This document shows, piece by piece, positions 8,405-18,383 of a stretch of DNA of 64,000 bases. The stretch spans positions 62,001 through 126,000 of the forward strand of contig NZ_VBTZ01000004.1 in the NCBI RefSeq assembly GCF_005771425.1, read 5' to 3'. A model generated the notes under the pieces. That model was not told where the DNA came from. It worked only from the letters and a program-made list of their open reading frames with translations, and searched no databases. The position numbers were made by a program, and so were the translations under genes. Position 1 is the first letter of the stretch; the number at the start of each line of letters is the position of its first letter. The DNA is from Methylocystis sp. B8 (GTDB taxonomy: Bacteria; Pseudomonadota; Alphaproteobacteria; Rhizobiales; Beijerinckiaceae).

Positions 8405-11400
8405 ATGAACGACGACAGCCCGAAAGGGCCGGACTATTCGAAGAGCCTCTATCTGCCGGTCACGGATTTTCCGATGCGCGCCGGCCTGCCGCAGCGCGAG
8501 CCGGAAATCCTCAAGCGCTGGGAGACGATCGGCCTAGAAAAGAAGATGCGCGAAGCCGGCGCAGGCCGACCAAAATTCACGCTTCACGACGGGCCGCCTT
8601 ACGCGAATGGCAATATTCATATCGGCCATGCGCTCAATAAGATCCTCAAGGATCTCGTGACGCGCAGCCAGCGCATGACGGGCAAGGACTGCGTCTATGT
8701 GCCGGGCTGGGATTGCCACGGCCTGCCGATCGAATGGAAGATCGAGGAAGAGAATTACCGCGCCAAGGGCAAGCAGAAGCCGGACTTCTCCCATCCCGAC
8801 GCGATGATCGCCTTCCGTCGCGAATGTCGCGCCTATGCGCAACATTGGCTCGACGTTCAGCGCGAGGAATTCAAGCGCTTAGGAGTAGCCGGCGAATGGG
8901 ATCATCCCTATTCGACGATGGCCTATCCGGCGGAAGCGACGATCGCGCGCGAGATCATGAAATTCGCGGCGAACGGCTTGCTCTATCGCGGCTCGAAGCC
9001 GGTGATGTGGAGCGTCGTCGAAAAAACGGCATTGGCTGAAGCTGAAGTCGAATATGAGGATTATACGAGCGATCAGGTATGGGTGGCGTTTCCAATCCCG
9101 CGCGGCGCCGAAGGGGAGCTGAGCGACGCGCGCATCATCATCTGGACGACGACGCCCTGGACGCTGCCCGGCAACCGCGCGATCTCCTTCTCGTCGAAAA
9201 TCGATTACGGACTTTATCGAGTCACTCATGCGCCGGATGGCAATTGGGCGCTGCCTGGAGCGAGTTTCGTCATCGCTGACAAGCTGGCGAGCGATGTGTT
9301 CAAGGCGGCCAAGGTCGACGGTTATGAGCGTTTGCACGACGTGCCCGCCGCGATGCTCGCCGAATTGATCTGCGCGCATCCGCTCGCGCATCTTGGCTAT
9401 GACTTCGACGTGCCGCTTTTCGATGGCGAACATGTCACTGACGATACGGGCACGGGCTTCGTGCATACGGCGCCGGGCCATGGCCGTGAGGACTTCGACA
9501 TCTGGATGGCGCATGCGCGCGCGCTGCAGTCGCGCGGCATCGATTCTCGGATTCCCTATGCGGTCGACGAGGACGGCTTCTATACGAAGGACGCGCCGGG
9601 CTTTGAAGGAAAGCGCGTCATCACCGAGAAGGGCGACAAGGGCGACGCCAATGAGGCGGTGATCGCCGCGCTGATTCAATCCGGCAATCTCATCGCGCGC
9701 GGAAAATTAAAGCACCAATATCCGCATTCATGGCGCTCGAAGAAGCCGGTGATCTTTCGCAACACGCCGCAATGGTTCATCGCAATGGATAAGCCGTTCG
9801 GCGCGCCGCCCTACCTCCCCCTTGCGGGGAGGTCGGCCGCCGAAGGCGGTCGGGTGGGGGGCCAAGATGTATCACCCCACCCCACATCGCTTCGCGATGC
9901 GACCCTCCCCGTCAAGGGGAGGGAGAAAGCATCCTTCGAGACGCGCGCTTCGCACGCTCCTCAGGATGAGGTTCCTGGGAATCTACCGACTCTGCGCGAG
10001 ATCGCGCTTGAAGAAATTGCGCGCACGACATGGACGCCGGCGGCGGGAGAGAACCGCATCCGCGGGATGATTCAAAATCGCCCCGACTGGGTCGTGTCCC
10101 GCCAGCGCGCCTGGGGCGTGCCGATCGCGGTCTTCGTCAAGAAGAATACCCATGCGCCGCTCGTCGACGCGCACGTCAACGCACGCATCATCGAGGCTTT
10201 CGAGAAGGAAGGCGCCGACGCCTGGTATGAAGCGAACGCCGCCGAACGTTTTCTCTCGCCCGAATATAGACCCGAAGATTACGAGAAGATCGCCGACGTT
10301 CTCGACGTCTGGTTCGATTCAGGCTCGACGCACGCGTTCACGCTCGAAGACCCCATTCATTTCCCGATGCTCGCCGGCATCCGCCGCAAGCGCGACGGCG
10401 GCGAGGACGAGATCATGTATCTCGAAGGCTCCGATCAGCATCGTGGCTGGTTTCATTCCTCTCTTCTCGAAAGCTGCGGCACGCGCGGCCGCGCGCCTTA
10501 CGACGCCGTGCTGACGCATGGCTTCGTGCTCGACGAGAAGGGACGCAAAATGTCGAAGTCGCTCGGCAATGTCGTCGCGCCGCAAAAAATCATCGCCGAT
10601 TCCGGCGCCGACATCATGCGTCTCTGGGTCGCGGCGTCGGACTATGCCGACGATCTGCGCGTCGGTCCCGAAATTCTCAAGACCTTCGTCGAGCTTTATC
10701 GCAAGCTGCGCAACACGCTGCGCTGGATGATCGGCGCGCTTGCGCATTATCAGCCAAACGATGATGCGGCGATCAGCGAGGCGGGAGAACTCGAACGCCT
10801 CATGCTCCATCGTGTGCATCAGCTCGACGAGTCGATCCGTGCGTCATATGCGACATACGACTATAAGCGCGTCGTCGCGCTGCTCACCCATTTCATGACG
10901 AGCGATCTTTCGGCCTTCTATTTCGACGTGCGCAAAGACGCGCTCTATTGTGATCCGCCATCAAGCGTCAAACGCAAGGCGGCGCTCGCGACCATCGATA
11001 GGATCTTCCGCGGCGTCACGACATGGCTTGCGCCAATTCTCGTCTTCACGGCCGAGGAGGCGTGGCTGTCGCGTTATCCGAATGGGCAGTCGGTGCATCT
11101 CGAACATTTTCCGACCGTTCCCGACGCATGGCGCGACGACGCGCTTGCGGCCAAATGGGAGAAGATCCGTAAGATCCGCTCCGTCGTCACCGGCGCGCTC
11201 GAAATCGAACGCGCGCAAAAACGCATCGGCTCTTCGTTAGAGGCGGCGCCGATCGTCTACATCTCGGACGATTCATTGCGCGCAGCGCTCGATGGCGTCG
11301 ATTTCGCCGAAATCTGCATCGCCTCGGACATCCGCGTTCTCCCGGGGGAAGGCCCGCCGGAGGCGTTCCGACTGCCGGAAGCGCCCGGCGTCGCCGTGGT

Positions 11401-11554
11401 TCCGCAACGCGCCGCCGGGGTCAAATGCGCGCGCTCGTGGAAATATTTCGACCCCGCGACGGCGGATCGAGATTTTCCCGACGTGACGCCGCGCGACGCG
11501 CAGGCGTTGCGCGAACTTGTCGCGCTTGGCCGCTGGAGCGGGGTAGGCTCTTAA
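8405..11554 (+). CDS. ileS: Isoleucyl-tRNA synthetase with an internal repeat-derived insertion
   Basis: The class I synthetase charges tRNA-Ile. The HIGH signature is at about residues 72-75 ([12 protein letters not shown]) and KMSKS at 715-719, separated by the CP1 editing domain. The C-terminal KCARSW motif replaces a full zinc finger, as I recall for rhizobial IleS proteins. I choose the ATG at 8405 ([18 protein letters not shown]) because family proteins start close to this motif; an ATG at 8354 would add 17 residues. The protein (1049 residues) is longer than usual because about 61 residues are encoded by repeat sequence at 9803-9985, between AMDKPFG and TLREIAL. The frame stays open throughout, so the gene is probably functional. 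Confidence 0.95.
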   Translation: MNDDSPKGPDYSKSLYLPVTDFPMRAGLPQREPEILKRWETIGLEKKMREAGAGRPKFTLHDGPPYANGNIHIGHALNKILKDLVTRSQRMTGKDCVYVPGWDCHGLPIEWKIEEENYRAKGKQKPDFSHPDAMIAFRRECRAYAQHWLDVQREEFKRLGVAGEWDHPYSTMAYPAEATIAREIMKFAANGLLYRGSKPVMWSVVEKTALAEAEVEYEDYTSDQVWVAFPIPRGAEGELSDARIIIWTTTPWTLPGNRAISFSSKIDYGLYRVTHAPDGNWALPGASFVIADKLASDVFKAAKVDGYERLHDVPAAMLAELICAHPLAHLGYDFDVPLFDGEHVTDDTGTGFVHTAPGHGREDFDIWMAHARALQSRGIDSRIPYAVDEDGFYTKDAPGFEGKRVITEKGDKGDANEAVIAALIQSGNLIARGKLKHQYPHSWRSKKPVIFRNTPQWFIAMDKPFGAPPYLPLAGRSAAEGGRVGGQDVSPHPTSLRDATLPVKGREKASFETRASHAPQDEVPGNLPTLREIALEEIARTTWTPAAGENRIRGMIQNRPDWVVSRQRAWGVPIAVFVKKNTHAPLVDAHVNARIIEAFEKEGADAWYEANAAERFLSPEYRPEDYEKIADVLDVWFDSGSTHAFTLEDPIHFPMLAGIRRKRDGGEDEIMYLEGSDQHRGWFHSSLLESCGTRGRAPYDAVLTHGFVLDEKGRKMSKSLGNVVAPQKIIADSGADIMRLWVAASDYADDLRVGPEILKTFVELYRKLRNTLRWMIGALAHYQPNDDAAISEAGELERLMLHRVHQLDESIRASYATYDYKRVVALLTHFMTSDLSAFYFDVRKDALYCDPPSSVKRKAALATIDRIFRGVTTWLAPILVFTAEEAWLSRYPNGQSVHLEHFPTVPDAWRDDALAAKWEKIRKIRSVVTGALEIERAQKRIGSSLEAAPIVYISDDSLRAALDGVDFAEICIASDIRVLPGEGPPEAFRLPEAPGVAVVPQRAAGVKCARSWKYFDPATADRDFPDVTPRDAQALRELVALGRWSGVGS
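9803..9985. repeat. Two intergenic palindromic elements inserted in frame within ileS
   Basis: The stretch combines two element types. The first (about 9811-9925) has CTCCCCCTTGCGGGGAG (9815-9831) at one end, CTCCCCGTCAAGGGGAG at the other, and GGTGGGG/CCCCACC arms between. The second (about 9929-9971) carries CTTCGAGACGCG and CTCCTCAGGATGAGG, the same motif as the elements at 21401-21508 and 51337-51452. The translation is low-complexity and unlike any synthetase segment. Length 183 bases is a multiple of three. Exact borders are estimates from where the conserved synthetase sequence stops and resumes. Confidence 0.8.
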
Positions 11555-12982
11555 GTGAACGTTCTTCTCGCTTTTCTCGCCAATACGATCGTCAATTTCA
11601 TCATCGGCCTGACGGTGGCGAAATTTCTCGGCCCCGAGGAATACGGCCGCTTCGCGCTCGCCTTCTCCATCGCCGTCGTCGTGCAGACGGCGCTCTATGA
11701 CTGGCTGCGTCTTTCGGCGACGCGTTTTTATTCGAAGCGCACGCGCGACAAGGAGCCAGTCGTACGCTCTACTCTCGATGCGTCCTTCATCGCGGTCACG
11801 CTTTTTCTCGGAACGGCGACGGGAATTTATGCGCTGATCGGCCCGCCGCTCGACTTCGAAACCAACCTCATACTGCTGGCGCTACTCACAGCGGTCGCTA
11901 ACGGACTGTTTGACTATTGCACGGCTCTGGTGCGCGCGCGCTTTCATGACCGCGCCTATGTGCGCCTGATGCTCGCCAAAAATGCGCTGGCGCTCGTGCT
12001 TATCGGCGGCGGCGCCTTTATCTTTCATTCGGCTGCCGTGGCCCTCGCGGGTGGAATTGCAAGCCTGTTCGGCACGGTCGTTCTTGGCCGTCGCGCGCTT
12101 CTCGACCCCGGCGCCGATATTTACGCAGCTTCGAGTCAGAATGCGCGCGCGCTCGCAGCATACAGCGCGCCGATTGTGGCGGCTCATCTTCTCTATCAGG
12201 CCATGCCGCTAGCGGCGCGTTCGATCGTCGCGAGCGTCTTCGGTTTCGCCGAGACCGGCCAGTTCGCGCTCGCCTATGATCTTGGCGTGCGCGCGGTGCA
12301 GGCGCTCGGTTCGGCCCTCGATGTTCTTCTCTTTCAGATCGCCGTCGCGGCGCATGAACTTCACGGCGTCGATCGCGCCAAGGAGCAGATCGCGCGCAAC
12401 ATGGGCATCGTCGTCGCCTTTCTGTTGCCAGCCTGCGCCGGACTCTGGTTTGTCATGCCGTCGATCGAAGCCTTGATCGTTCCGGCGCAATATCGTGGTC
12501 CGTTCGGCCATTACCTCGGCCTGCTCTTGCCCGGCCTCTTCGCAATGGGCGTCATTCTCTTTGGCGTCAATCCGGTGTTTCAGATCGAAAAGAAGACGAC
12601 GCCGCTCATTGTCGCGGCCCTTGCGGCGGTCGCCTTCGGATTGGCGTTGCTCTTCATTTTGCCCTGGGGCGAGGACGCCTCCAATCTCGCCATCGCGCAG
12701 GGCGGCGCCTATATTGCGGCGCTTGTCGCGACCGTCTATTTCGCGTTGCGCACGCAGCCCGTTTGGCCGTCGTTTTGGGACATCTTCGCGGCGCTTGTCG
12801 CGACGGGCGCGATGTCGCTTGCCCTTACCCCGCTTCGCGAGATGACGCCGGGCCTTCTCACGCTGATCGCGCAAATCCTTGTCGGCGTCGCCGTTTATGG
12901 GCTCCTGACCGTCGCTTTCAACATCGCAGGGCTCGGCGATCTCGTCGCGTCCTTGGTCGGCCGTCGGTTCGTCCGCCCGTGA
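11555..12982 (+). CDS. Polysaccharide flippase-like membrane protein (Wzx/MOP superfamily)
   Basis: The 475-residue protein has about 12-14 membrane segments and begins with NTIVNFIIGLTVAKFLGPEEYG, the usual opening of O-antigen or lipid-linked oligosaccharide flippases. Such proteins move undecaprenyl-linked sugar units across the inner membrane. The GTG start follows the ileS stop directly (TAA then GTG), so translation is probably coupled. No glycosyltransferase or Wzy gene lies next to it, so the polysaccharide it serves cannot be named; manC, a sugar-nucleotide gene, is 35 kb away. It is an odd operon partner for ileS. Confidence 0.8.
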   Translation: MNVLLAFLANTIVNFIIGLTVAKFLGPEEYGRFALAFSIAVVVQTALYDWLRLSATRFYSKRTRDKEPVVRSTLDASFIAVTLFLGTATGIYALIGPPLDFETNLILLALLTAVANGLFDYCTALVRARFHDRAYVRLMLAKNALALVLIGGGAFIFHSAAVALAGGIASLFGTVVLGRRALLDPGADIYAASSQNARALAAYSAPIVAAHLLYQAMPLAARSIVASVFGFAETGQFALAYDLGVRAVQALGSALDVLLFQIAVAAHELHGVDRAKEQIARNMGIVVAFLLPACAGLWFVMPSIEALIVPAQYRGPFGHYLGLLLPGLFAMGVILFGVNPVFQIEKKTTPLIVAALAAVAFGLALLFILPWGEDASNLAIAQGGAYIAALVATVYFALRTQPVWPSFWDIFAALVATGAMSLALTPLREMTPGLLTLIAQILVGVAVYGLLTVAFNIAGLGDLVASLVGRRFVRP

Positions 12983-13015
12983 CGTAACCCGTCGGCGTCG
13001 CCATATGTTAGGCTA

Positions 13016-13128
13016 GATCACGCTGCATTTGTGCGGAATCGCCCAAATGCAGATAACGTGATCGATTCCAAAAGTTGAGAGCGCGCTCCACGCGAAAAAC
13101 CGGTTCCCACTTTTTCGCAGCGCGCTCT
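13016..13128. repeat. Palindromic dispersed repeat, copy 2
   Basis: This copy matches 8171-8280 over its whole length with a few differences: GATCACG at 13016-13022, a partly decayed CTGCATTTG/CCAAATGCAG hairpin, then CGTGATCGATT, GCGAAAAACCGGTTCCCAC and GCGCGCTC. It fills the gap between the flippase and rhomboid genes and is in the same orientation as copy 1, so the ileS-flippase pair is flanked by direct repeats. Confidence 0.85.
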
Positions 13129-13150
13129 AACGGTCGAAAGGAGCGCGCCG

Positions 13151-13969
13151 ATGGTGATGCCGATCTATGACGACGCGCCGCTGCGTTATTTGCGCCGGCC
13201 GATCGTAACCTGGACGCTGATCGCCATTAACGTGGTCGTATTCCTCCTCGTGCAGAGCGAGCTTTTCGGCGATCCGCTGACGATCATCCGAGGCTTCGCG
13301 ATTATTCCCCGCGTGCTCTTTGGCGAAGCAGAGCTCGCCGACTGGATCGTCGGACCGCCGCCGGCGCTGACGCTCGTCACCGCGCTTTTCTTTCACTCCT
13401 CTCTGCTCCACCTCGGCTCGAACATGCTGTTCCTTTACGTCTTCGGCGACAATGTCGAAGACGCGATGGGTTCGCTTCACTTTCTGTTGTTTTATCTTTC
13501 CTGCGGCATTGCTTCCGGCGTGTTCTATATTTACGCCACGCCGCATTCGATCATGCCGCTTGTCGGCGCGTCCGGCGCGATCTCCGGAGTCTGCGCGGCC
13601 TTTCTGCTGCTCTATCCGCGCGTAACGGTCGCCGGAATTTTTCCGCCGCTTTCGCTGGCGCTCGCGCCGATCTGGCTCGGCGCCTGGCTTTCCGGGACGC
13701 GCCTCAAATCGGTCCTTGGGCTGCGCGCGCCGCTGTTCTCTTTTGTCGCCTCGGGCTGGGTTTTCGTCGGGGCCTGGATTTTGATGCAGCTCATCAACGC
13801 CTCTATGGGCGAGGGCGGCGCGATTGCCTGGATGGCGCATGTCGGCGGCATTGCCGCGGGTCTCGTGCTGACGCCGATCTTCAAGCGCCGCCGTCACAGG
13901 CTTTTTGACCGTGGCGGCCCGCTCACGCCCGCGCCAAGCGCGCAAGACGCGGGCGAGGATTCGCCCTGA
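13151..13969 (+). CDS. Rhomboid family intramembrane serine protease
   Basis: The 272-residue polytopic protein has the rhomboid catalytic dyad: Ser141 in GASGAISG and His230 in AHVGGIAAG, plus the supporting HLGSN motif at residues 87-91. Rhomboids cut substrates within or near transmembrane segments. Six membrane segments can be traced, with an extra-membrane insertion between the first and second. The ATG at 13151 has AAAGGAG seven bases upstream. The C-terminal 30 residues are polar and proline-rich. It stands alone behind a repeat element, so its substrate is unknown. Confidence 0.9.
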   Translation: MVMPIYDDAPLRYLRRPIVTWTLIAINVVVFLLVQSELFGDPLTIIRGFAIIPRVLFGEAELADWIVGPPPALTLVTALFFHSSLLHLGSNMLFLYVFGDNVEDAMGSLHFLLFYLSCGIASGVFYIYATPHSIMPLVGASGAISGVCAAFLLLYPRVTVAGIFPPLSLALAPIWLGAWLSGTRLKSVLGLRAPLFSFVASGWVFVGAWILMQLINASMGEGGAIAWMAHVGGIAAGLVLTPIFKRRRHRLFDRGGPLTPAPSAQDAGEDSP

Positions 13970-14118
13970 TTGCGCGGTTTGGCCACGATCGCTTGGTTTG
14001 ACTCGCGGGCGCGCCCCCGCTACCAGACCGCGCAACGGCTTTAGCCGACGTGGAGCGCGCGCAGGCGGCGCTCCCAACCGTCTCGCCAAAGGGTCAAGGG
14101 AGACCAAGGGGTCGCGCG

Positions 14119-14865
14119 ATGAAGATTCTCGTGCCCGTCAAACGGGTCGTCGATTATAACGTCAAAATCAGAGTCAAGGCGGATGGTTCGGGCGTCGATC
14201 TCGCCAACGTAAAAATGTCGATGAATCCCTTCGACGAAATCGCCGTCGAAGAGGCGCTGCGCTTAAAGGAAGCCGGCAAGGCGACGGAAGTGGTGCTGGT
14301 CACGATCGGCCCCGCCAAGGCGGAAGAGACCTTGCGCACCGGCCTCGCCATGGGCGCCGACCGGGGCATTCTGGTGAAGACCGACGAGACCGTCGAGCCG
14401 CTCGCCGTCGCCAAGATTCTCGCCAAAGTCGTCGCGGAAGAAAAGCCTCAGCTCGTCATCATGGGCAAACAGGCGATTGACGACGACTGCAATCAGACGG
14501 GCCAGATGCTTGCCGCGCTGCTCGGCTGGGGTCAGGGCACCTTCGCCTCGAAGGTCGAAATGGCCGCCGGCGCCGTCGATGTGACGCGCGAGATTGACGG
14601 CGGCCTGCAAACCGTCAGCCTGAAACTGCCGGCAGTCGTCACTACGGATTTGCGTTTGAACGAGCCGCGTTACGCCTCGCTCCCCAACATCATCAAGGCG
14701 AAGAAGAAAGAAGTTGCCGTAAAATCGCCCGCTGACTACGGCGTCGACGTCTCGCCCCGCCTTGAAGTTTTAAAGACCGCCGAGCCTGCGAAGCGCAAGG
14801 CGGGCGTCAAGGTCGGCTCGGTCGTCGAACTGGTTGGCAAGCTCAAGGAAGCGGGAGTGCTTTGA
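14119..14865 (+). CDS. etfB: Electron transfer flavoprotein beta subunit
   Basis: The 249-residue protein starts [19 protein letters not shown] and has the EtfB signature running through [18 protein letters not shown] and [16 protein letters not shown]. With EtfA it forms the heterodimer that takes electrons from acyl-CoA and other flavin dehydrogenases and passes them to ETF-ubiquinone oxidoreductase. The ATG at 14119 matches the family N-terminus; an upstream in-frame ATG at 14050 would add 23 non-conserved residues. The etfA start follows the stop by one base, so the pair is co-translated. Confidence 0.96.
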   Translation: MKILVPVKRVVDYNVKIRVKADGSGVDLANVKMSMNPFDEIAVEEALRLKEAGKATEVVLVTIGPAKAEETLRTGLAMGADRGILVKTDETVEPLAVAKILAKVVAEEKPQLVIMGKQAIDDDCNQTGQMLAALLGWGQGTFASKVEMAAGAVDVTREIDGGLQTVSLKLPAVVTTDLRLNEPRYASLPNIIKAKKKEVAVKSPADYGVDVSPRLEVLKTAEPAKRKAGVKVGSVVELVGKLKEAGVL

Positions 14866-14866
14866 G

Positions 14867-15811
14867 ATGACGATTCTGCTTCTCGCCGAAACTAGCGGTA
14901 ATGCGCTTGCGCCAGCGACCGCAAAGGCGCTCGCCGCCGCCAAGGAGATCGGCGGCCCCATCCATGTTCTCGTCGTCGGGCCCGGATTGAAGAGCGCCGC
15001 AGAGCAGGCGGCGAAACTCGCCGGCGTCGACAAGGTTCTCTATGCCGAAGACGCTTCGCTCGATCATGTTCTGGCCGAGACCGTCGCTGCGCTGATCGTC
15101 TCGCTCGCCGGCGCCTATGACGTGATTATCGCGCCGTCGACCTCGGCGACGAAAAACGTGATGCCGCGCGTCGCTGCGCTGCTCGACGTCATGCAGGTAT
15201 CTGACATCATCAAAGTCGTGTCTGCCGACACATTCGAGCGGCCGATTTACGCCGGCAACGCGATCCAGACTGTTCGGGCGAAGGATGCAAAGAAAGTGAT
15301 CACCGTGCGCACGACCGCCTTTGCGGCTGCGCCCGAGGGCGGATCGGCGCCCATCGAGGCGATCGCCGCGCCGGCCAACCCAGGCGTTTCCGCCTTCAAG
15401 AGTGAAGAGCTGGCGAAGTCCGAGCGTCCCGAGCTCACCTCGGCGCGGGTCATTCTCTCCGGCGGGCGTGCGCTTGGCTCGGCGGAAAATTTCCAGAAAG
15501 TGCTCGACCCCGTCGCGACGCGGCTCAACGCCGCGATCGGCGCGTCCCGCGCCGCGGTCGACGCCGGCTACGCCCCCAATGACTTGCAGGTCGGCCAGAC
15601 CGGAAAAGCGGTGGCGCCGGACCTCTACATCGCCGCCGGAATTTCAGGCGCGATTCAGCATCTCGCGGGCATGAAGGATTCGAAGGTGATCGTCGCGATC
15701 AACAAGGACGAGGAGGCGCCAATTTTTCAGGTCGCCGACTATGGCCTTGTCGCCGACCTCTTCACCGCTTTGCCGGAGCTCGACGCGGAGTTGGCCAAGA
15801 TCGGCCGCTGA
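14867..15811 (+). CDS. etfA: Electron transfer flavoprotein alpha subunit
   Basis: The 314-residue alpha subunit has an N-terminal domain starting MTILLLAETSGNALAP and a C-terminal FAD-binding domain with SGGRALGS, GQTGKAVAPDLYIAAGISG and INKDEEAPIFQVADYGLV. It binds the FAD that carries electrons between dehydrogenases and the respiratory chain. The ATG at 14867 sits one base after the etfB stop. The next gene downstream, a 3-hydroxyacyl-CoA dehydrogenase on the same strand, supports a role in acyl-CoA metabolism. Confidence 0.96.
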   Translation: MTILLLAETSGNALAPATAKALAAAKEIGGPIHVLVVGPGLKSAAEQAAKLAGVDKVLYAEDASLDHVLAETVAALIVSLAGAYDVIIAPSTSATKNVMPRVAALLDVMQVSDIIKVVSADTFERPIYAGNAIQTVRAKDAKKVITVRTTAFAAAPEGGSAPIEAIAAPANPGVSAFKSEELAKSERPELTSARVILSGGRALGSAENFQKVLDPVATRLNAAIGASRAAVDAGYAPNDLQVGQTGKAVAPDLYIAAGISGAIQHLAGMKDSKVIVAINKDEEAPIFQVADYGLVADLFTALPELDAELAKIGR

Positions 15812-16009
15812 TGAGACAAACAGCCGCCCCTCCGGTCACGGCGGGCGCGACGGCTGCGAAATTGGCCGAGCGCTCGCTTCTAAGCGGTCCGCAGTTGCTT
15901 TTTCTTTGTTTTCCTTGCAGAGGATCGCAAGTTATATTGCACTGCGGCACGCCTCAGCGCGGCGGGCCGTTGCTGTCCCGGCGCTGGCTTGGCTGACGGT
16001 GGTCAAAAC

Positions 16010-16891
16010 ATGGGCTTCGAGATTCGCAAGATCGGCGTCATCGGCGCGGGCCAGATGGGTAAGGGGATCGCGCATGTGTGCGCGCTCGCCGGCTATGACG
16101 TCGCCCTTAACGATATTTCGCAGGAGCGCATAGACGCGAGCATGGCGGACGTCGCCGCCCAGATGCGTCGCGCCGCCGAGCGCGGCCAGCTCGACGCCGC
16201 TAAGATCGAGCCGGCGCTCGCGCGCATATCCGGTGCGCCGAAAATCGCCGATTTCGCCGATTCCGACCTCGTCATCGAGGCGGCGACCGAAGTCGAAGAC
16301 GTCAAGCGAAAGATCCTCGCCGATCTCGCCAAGGTCACCAAAGCGGACGCGATCATCAGCTCCAATACCTCGTCGATCTCGATCACGCGTCTCGCGTCGG
16401 TGACCGGCCGACCCGAGCGCTTCATCGGCATTCATTTCATGAATCCGGTGCCGCGCATGCAGCTCGTCGAACTCATTCGCGGCATCGCTACGGATGACGC
16501 GACATTCGAAGACGCCAAGGCGTTCATCGCCCATCTCGGCAAGACGGTCTCCGTTTCGGAGGATTTTCCCGCCTTCATTGTCAACCGCATTCTGCTGCCG
16601 ATGATCAACGAGGCGGTCTATACGCTCTACGAAGGCGTGGGTTCCGTCGAGGCGATCGACACGGCGATGAAGCTTGGCGCCAACCATCCGATGGGGCCGC
16701 TGCAGCTCGCCGATTTCATCGGGCTCGACACCTGTCTTTCGGTCATGCAGGTGCTGCATGAGGGCTTGGCGGATTCGAAATACCGCCCCTGTCCGCTGCT
16801 CGTGAAATATGTCGAAGCCGGCTGGCTTGGCAAAAAGACGCAGCGCGGCTTCTACGATTATCGCAGCGGCACGCCCGTGCCGACGCGCTAG
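16010..16891 (+). CDS. hbd: 3-hydroxybutyryl-CoA dehydrogenase
   Basis: The 293-residue enzyme oxidises 3-hydroxyacyl-CoA with NAD(P)+ or reduces acetoacetyl-CoA in the reverse direction. The dinucleotide fold motif GVIGAGQMGKGIAHV is at residues 8-22. The catalytic region has SSNTSSISIT and GIHFMNPVPRMQLVE, and the C-terminal domain ends with GWLGKKTQRGFYDYR. The ATG at 16010 gives the family N-terminus; a TTG at 15989 would add seven residues. It lies 198 bases after etfA on the same strand, a common alphaproteobacterial arrangement for butyrate or polyhydroxybutyrate metabolism. It converges with the dps gene. Confidence 0.93.
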   Translation: MGFEIRKIGVIGAGQMGKGIAHVCALAGYDVALNDISQERIDASMADVAAQMRRAAERGQLDAAKIEPALARISGAPKIADFADSDLVIEAATEVEDVKRKILADLAKVTKADAIISSNTSSISITRLASVTGRPERFIGIHFMNPVPRMQLVELIRGIATDDATFEDAKAFIAHLGKTVSVSEDFPAFIVNRILLPMINEAVYTLYEGVGSVEAIDTAMKLGANHPMGPLQLADFIGLDTCLSVMQVLHEGLADSKYRPCPLLVKYVEAGWLGKKTQRGFYDYRSGTPVPTR

Positions 16892-16913
16892 CGCTTCAAT
16901 CGGCCATCCTCAC

Positions 16914-17453
16914 TTAGTGGCCGCCTTGACCGGCGCCGCGCGCCGCCTCGAACAGAAACCAGGTCCGCTTCTCGGTTTCGTCGACATAGACTTCGAGCAG
17001 ACTGGCCGTTGCGATGTCGTCATTGTCGTCGCACAGCTTGTGTGCGTTGCGCATGGACTCGGCCATCGTCTTGTTGTCTTCGAGCAATTCGCAAAGCATG
17101 TCGTAGGGCGAAACGAAGTCTTCGTTATTATCCTTGATGCGCGACAGCTTTGAGACCTGTCCAATCGAACGCAGAGTCGGTTGACCGAGCTTACGCACCC
17201 GCTCCGCCAGCGGGTCGACCGTGGCGTAAATCTGCGTCGCCTGCTCATCCAGCAGCAGATGGTAATCGCGGAAATGCGGGCCGCTCATGTGCCAATGGAA
17301 ATTCTTCGTCTTGAGATAAAGCGCCAAGGCGTCGGCGACGAGCTTGTTGACTTCCGCGGCGACCTTCATTGTCGACTGCTTCTCAAGATCGGTCGGCGTA
17401 TTCAGCGCCGAACGTTCTGTGTCGGGGTGCATCTGCGTCTTTGCTTTCTGCAT
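16914..17453 (-). CDS. dps: Dps family ferritin-like DNA-protection protein
   Basis: Dps dodecamers oxidise and store iron and shield DNA from oxidative damage. The 179-residue sequence has the ferroxidase signature KNFHWHMSGPHFRDYH followed by HLLLDEQATQIYATVDPLAER, and a helix bundle to the end. The ATG at 17453 is fixed by an ideal AAGGAGG seven bases upstream; a longer reading from 17507 is not needed. It occupies the place downstream of trmD where rplS is often found in relatives. No OxyR or Fur box was recognised in the short upstream region. Confidence 0.92.
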   Translation of the reverse strand: MQKAKTQMHPDTERSALNTPTDLEKQSTMKVAAEVNKLVADALALYLKTKNFHWHMSGPHFRDYHLLLDEQATQIYATVDPLAERVRKLGQPTLRSIGQVSKLSRIKDNNEDFVSPYDMLCELLEDNKTMAESMRNAHKLCDDNDDIATASLLEVYVDETEKRTWFLFEAARGAGQGGH

Positions 17454-17564
17454 GTGCGGGCCTCCTTGCGCCCTGGCTCCAGGCTCAAGCTCGGGTGAGC
17501 TGCTCATTAGCTAGATCGCGCTCTTTGGCGGACCAGATGAAAAATAGAGCAGAGCGGGAGAGAT

Positions 17565-18269
17565 TCAGCGTCGGCGGGAAGCGCTGCTCGGCTGCGCCAA
17601 GAGGTCTGGACGGCGCGCGCGGGTGAGCGCTAGGGACTGCTCATGGCGCCATTTGGCGATTTTCGCGTGATCGCCGGAAAGCAGTACGTCCGGGATGTCG
17701 CGGCCCTCGAAGTCGCGCGGGCGCGTATAGTGCGGATATTCGAGCAGTCCTGCTTCAAAACTTTCTTCAACGCCCGACGCTTCTTCGCCCATCACGCCGG
17801 GGATCAGCCGAACGCAAGCGTCGATCACCGCCAGCGCCGCGATCTCGCCGCCCGAGAGCACAAAGTCGCCAATTGAAATTTCTTCGAGCGCGCGGGCTTC
17901 GATGATGCGCTCGTCGACTCCTTCAAAACGCGCGCAAAGGATGATCACGCCAGGACCCTGCGCGAGTTCGCGCGCGCGCGCCTGCGTCAGCGGCCTGCCG
18001 CGCGGCGTCATGAAGAGGCGCGGGCGCGGATCGTCGGCTGGCGCCGCCGCGTCAATGACCGCCGCCAGCACGTCGACCCGCATCACCATGCCGGGGCCGC
18101 CGCCGGCGGGCGTGTCGTCGACGGCGCGATGGCGTCCGAGCCCGTGCTCGCGAATCTGTTTCGTCTCCAGCGCCCAGACGCCGCGTGAAAGCGCATCGCC
18201 CGAGAGCGATAAGCCCAAGGGACCCGGGAACATTTCGGGGAAGAGGGTGAGAACCGTCGCGCGGAACAT
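17565..18269 (-). CDS. trmD: tRNA (guanine-N1)-methyltransferase
   Basis: TrmD methylates G37 of tRNAs with S-adenosylmethionine and prevents frameshifting. The 234-residue protein opens [18 protein letters not shown] and has the family motifs [13 protein letters not shown], the SPOUT-knot segment [15 protein letters not shown] and [11 protein letters not shown]. The ATG at 18269 gives the standard start; in-frame codons up to 18485 are not conserved and run into the opposing oxidase gene. In relatives trmD follows rimM directly, but here a 2.5 kb gene on the other strand separates them, so trmD must have its own promoter in the 114-base gap at 18270-18383. Confidence 0.95.
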   Translation of the reverse strand: MFRATVLTLFPEMFPGPLGLSLSGDALSRGVWALETKQIREHGLGRHRAVDDTPAGGGPGMVMRVDVLAAVIDAAAPADDPRPRLFMTPRGRPLTQARARELAQGPGVIILCARFEGVDERIIEARALEEISIGDFVLSGGEIAALAVIDACVRLIPGVMGEEASGVEESFEAGLLEYPHYTRPRDFEGRDIPDVLLSGDHAKIAKWRHEQSLALTRARRPDLLAQPSSASRRR

Positions 18270-18383
18270 GAGAGGGGTTATATGGCGCCGCGGCGACGGG
18301 CGCGAATTTGACGTTGCGCCTCCGTTGTATCGGCGTAACCTCGGCGGCGTTGCGGCGAGCCATTTTACCCAAGGGTCATTGCG

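Noticed and set aside
13127-14107. Minus-strand frame of 326 codons opposite the rhomboid gene
   Set aside because: Shadow of a rhomboid with intact catalytic residues; Arg-rich product lacking motifs.
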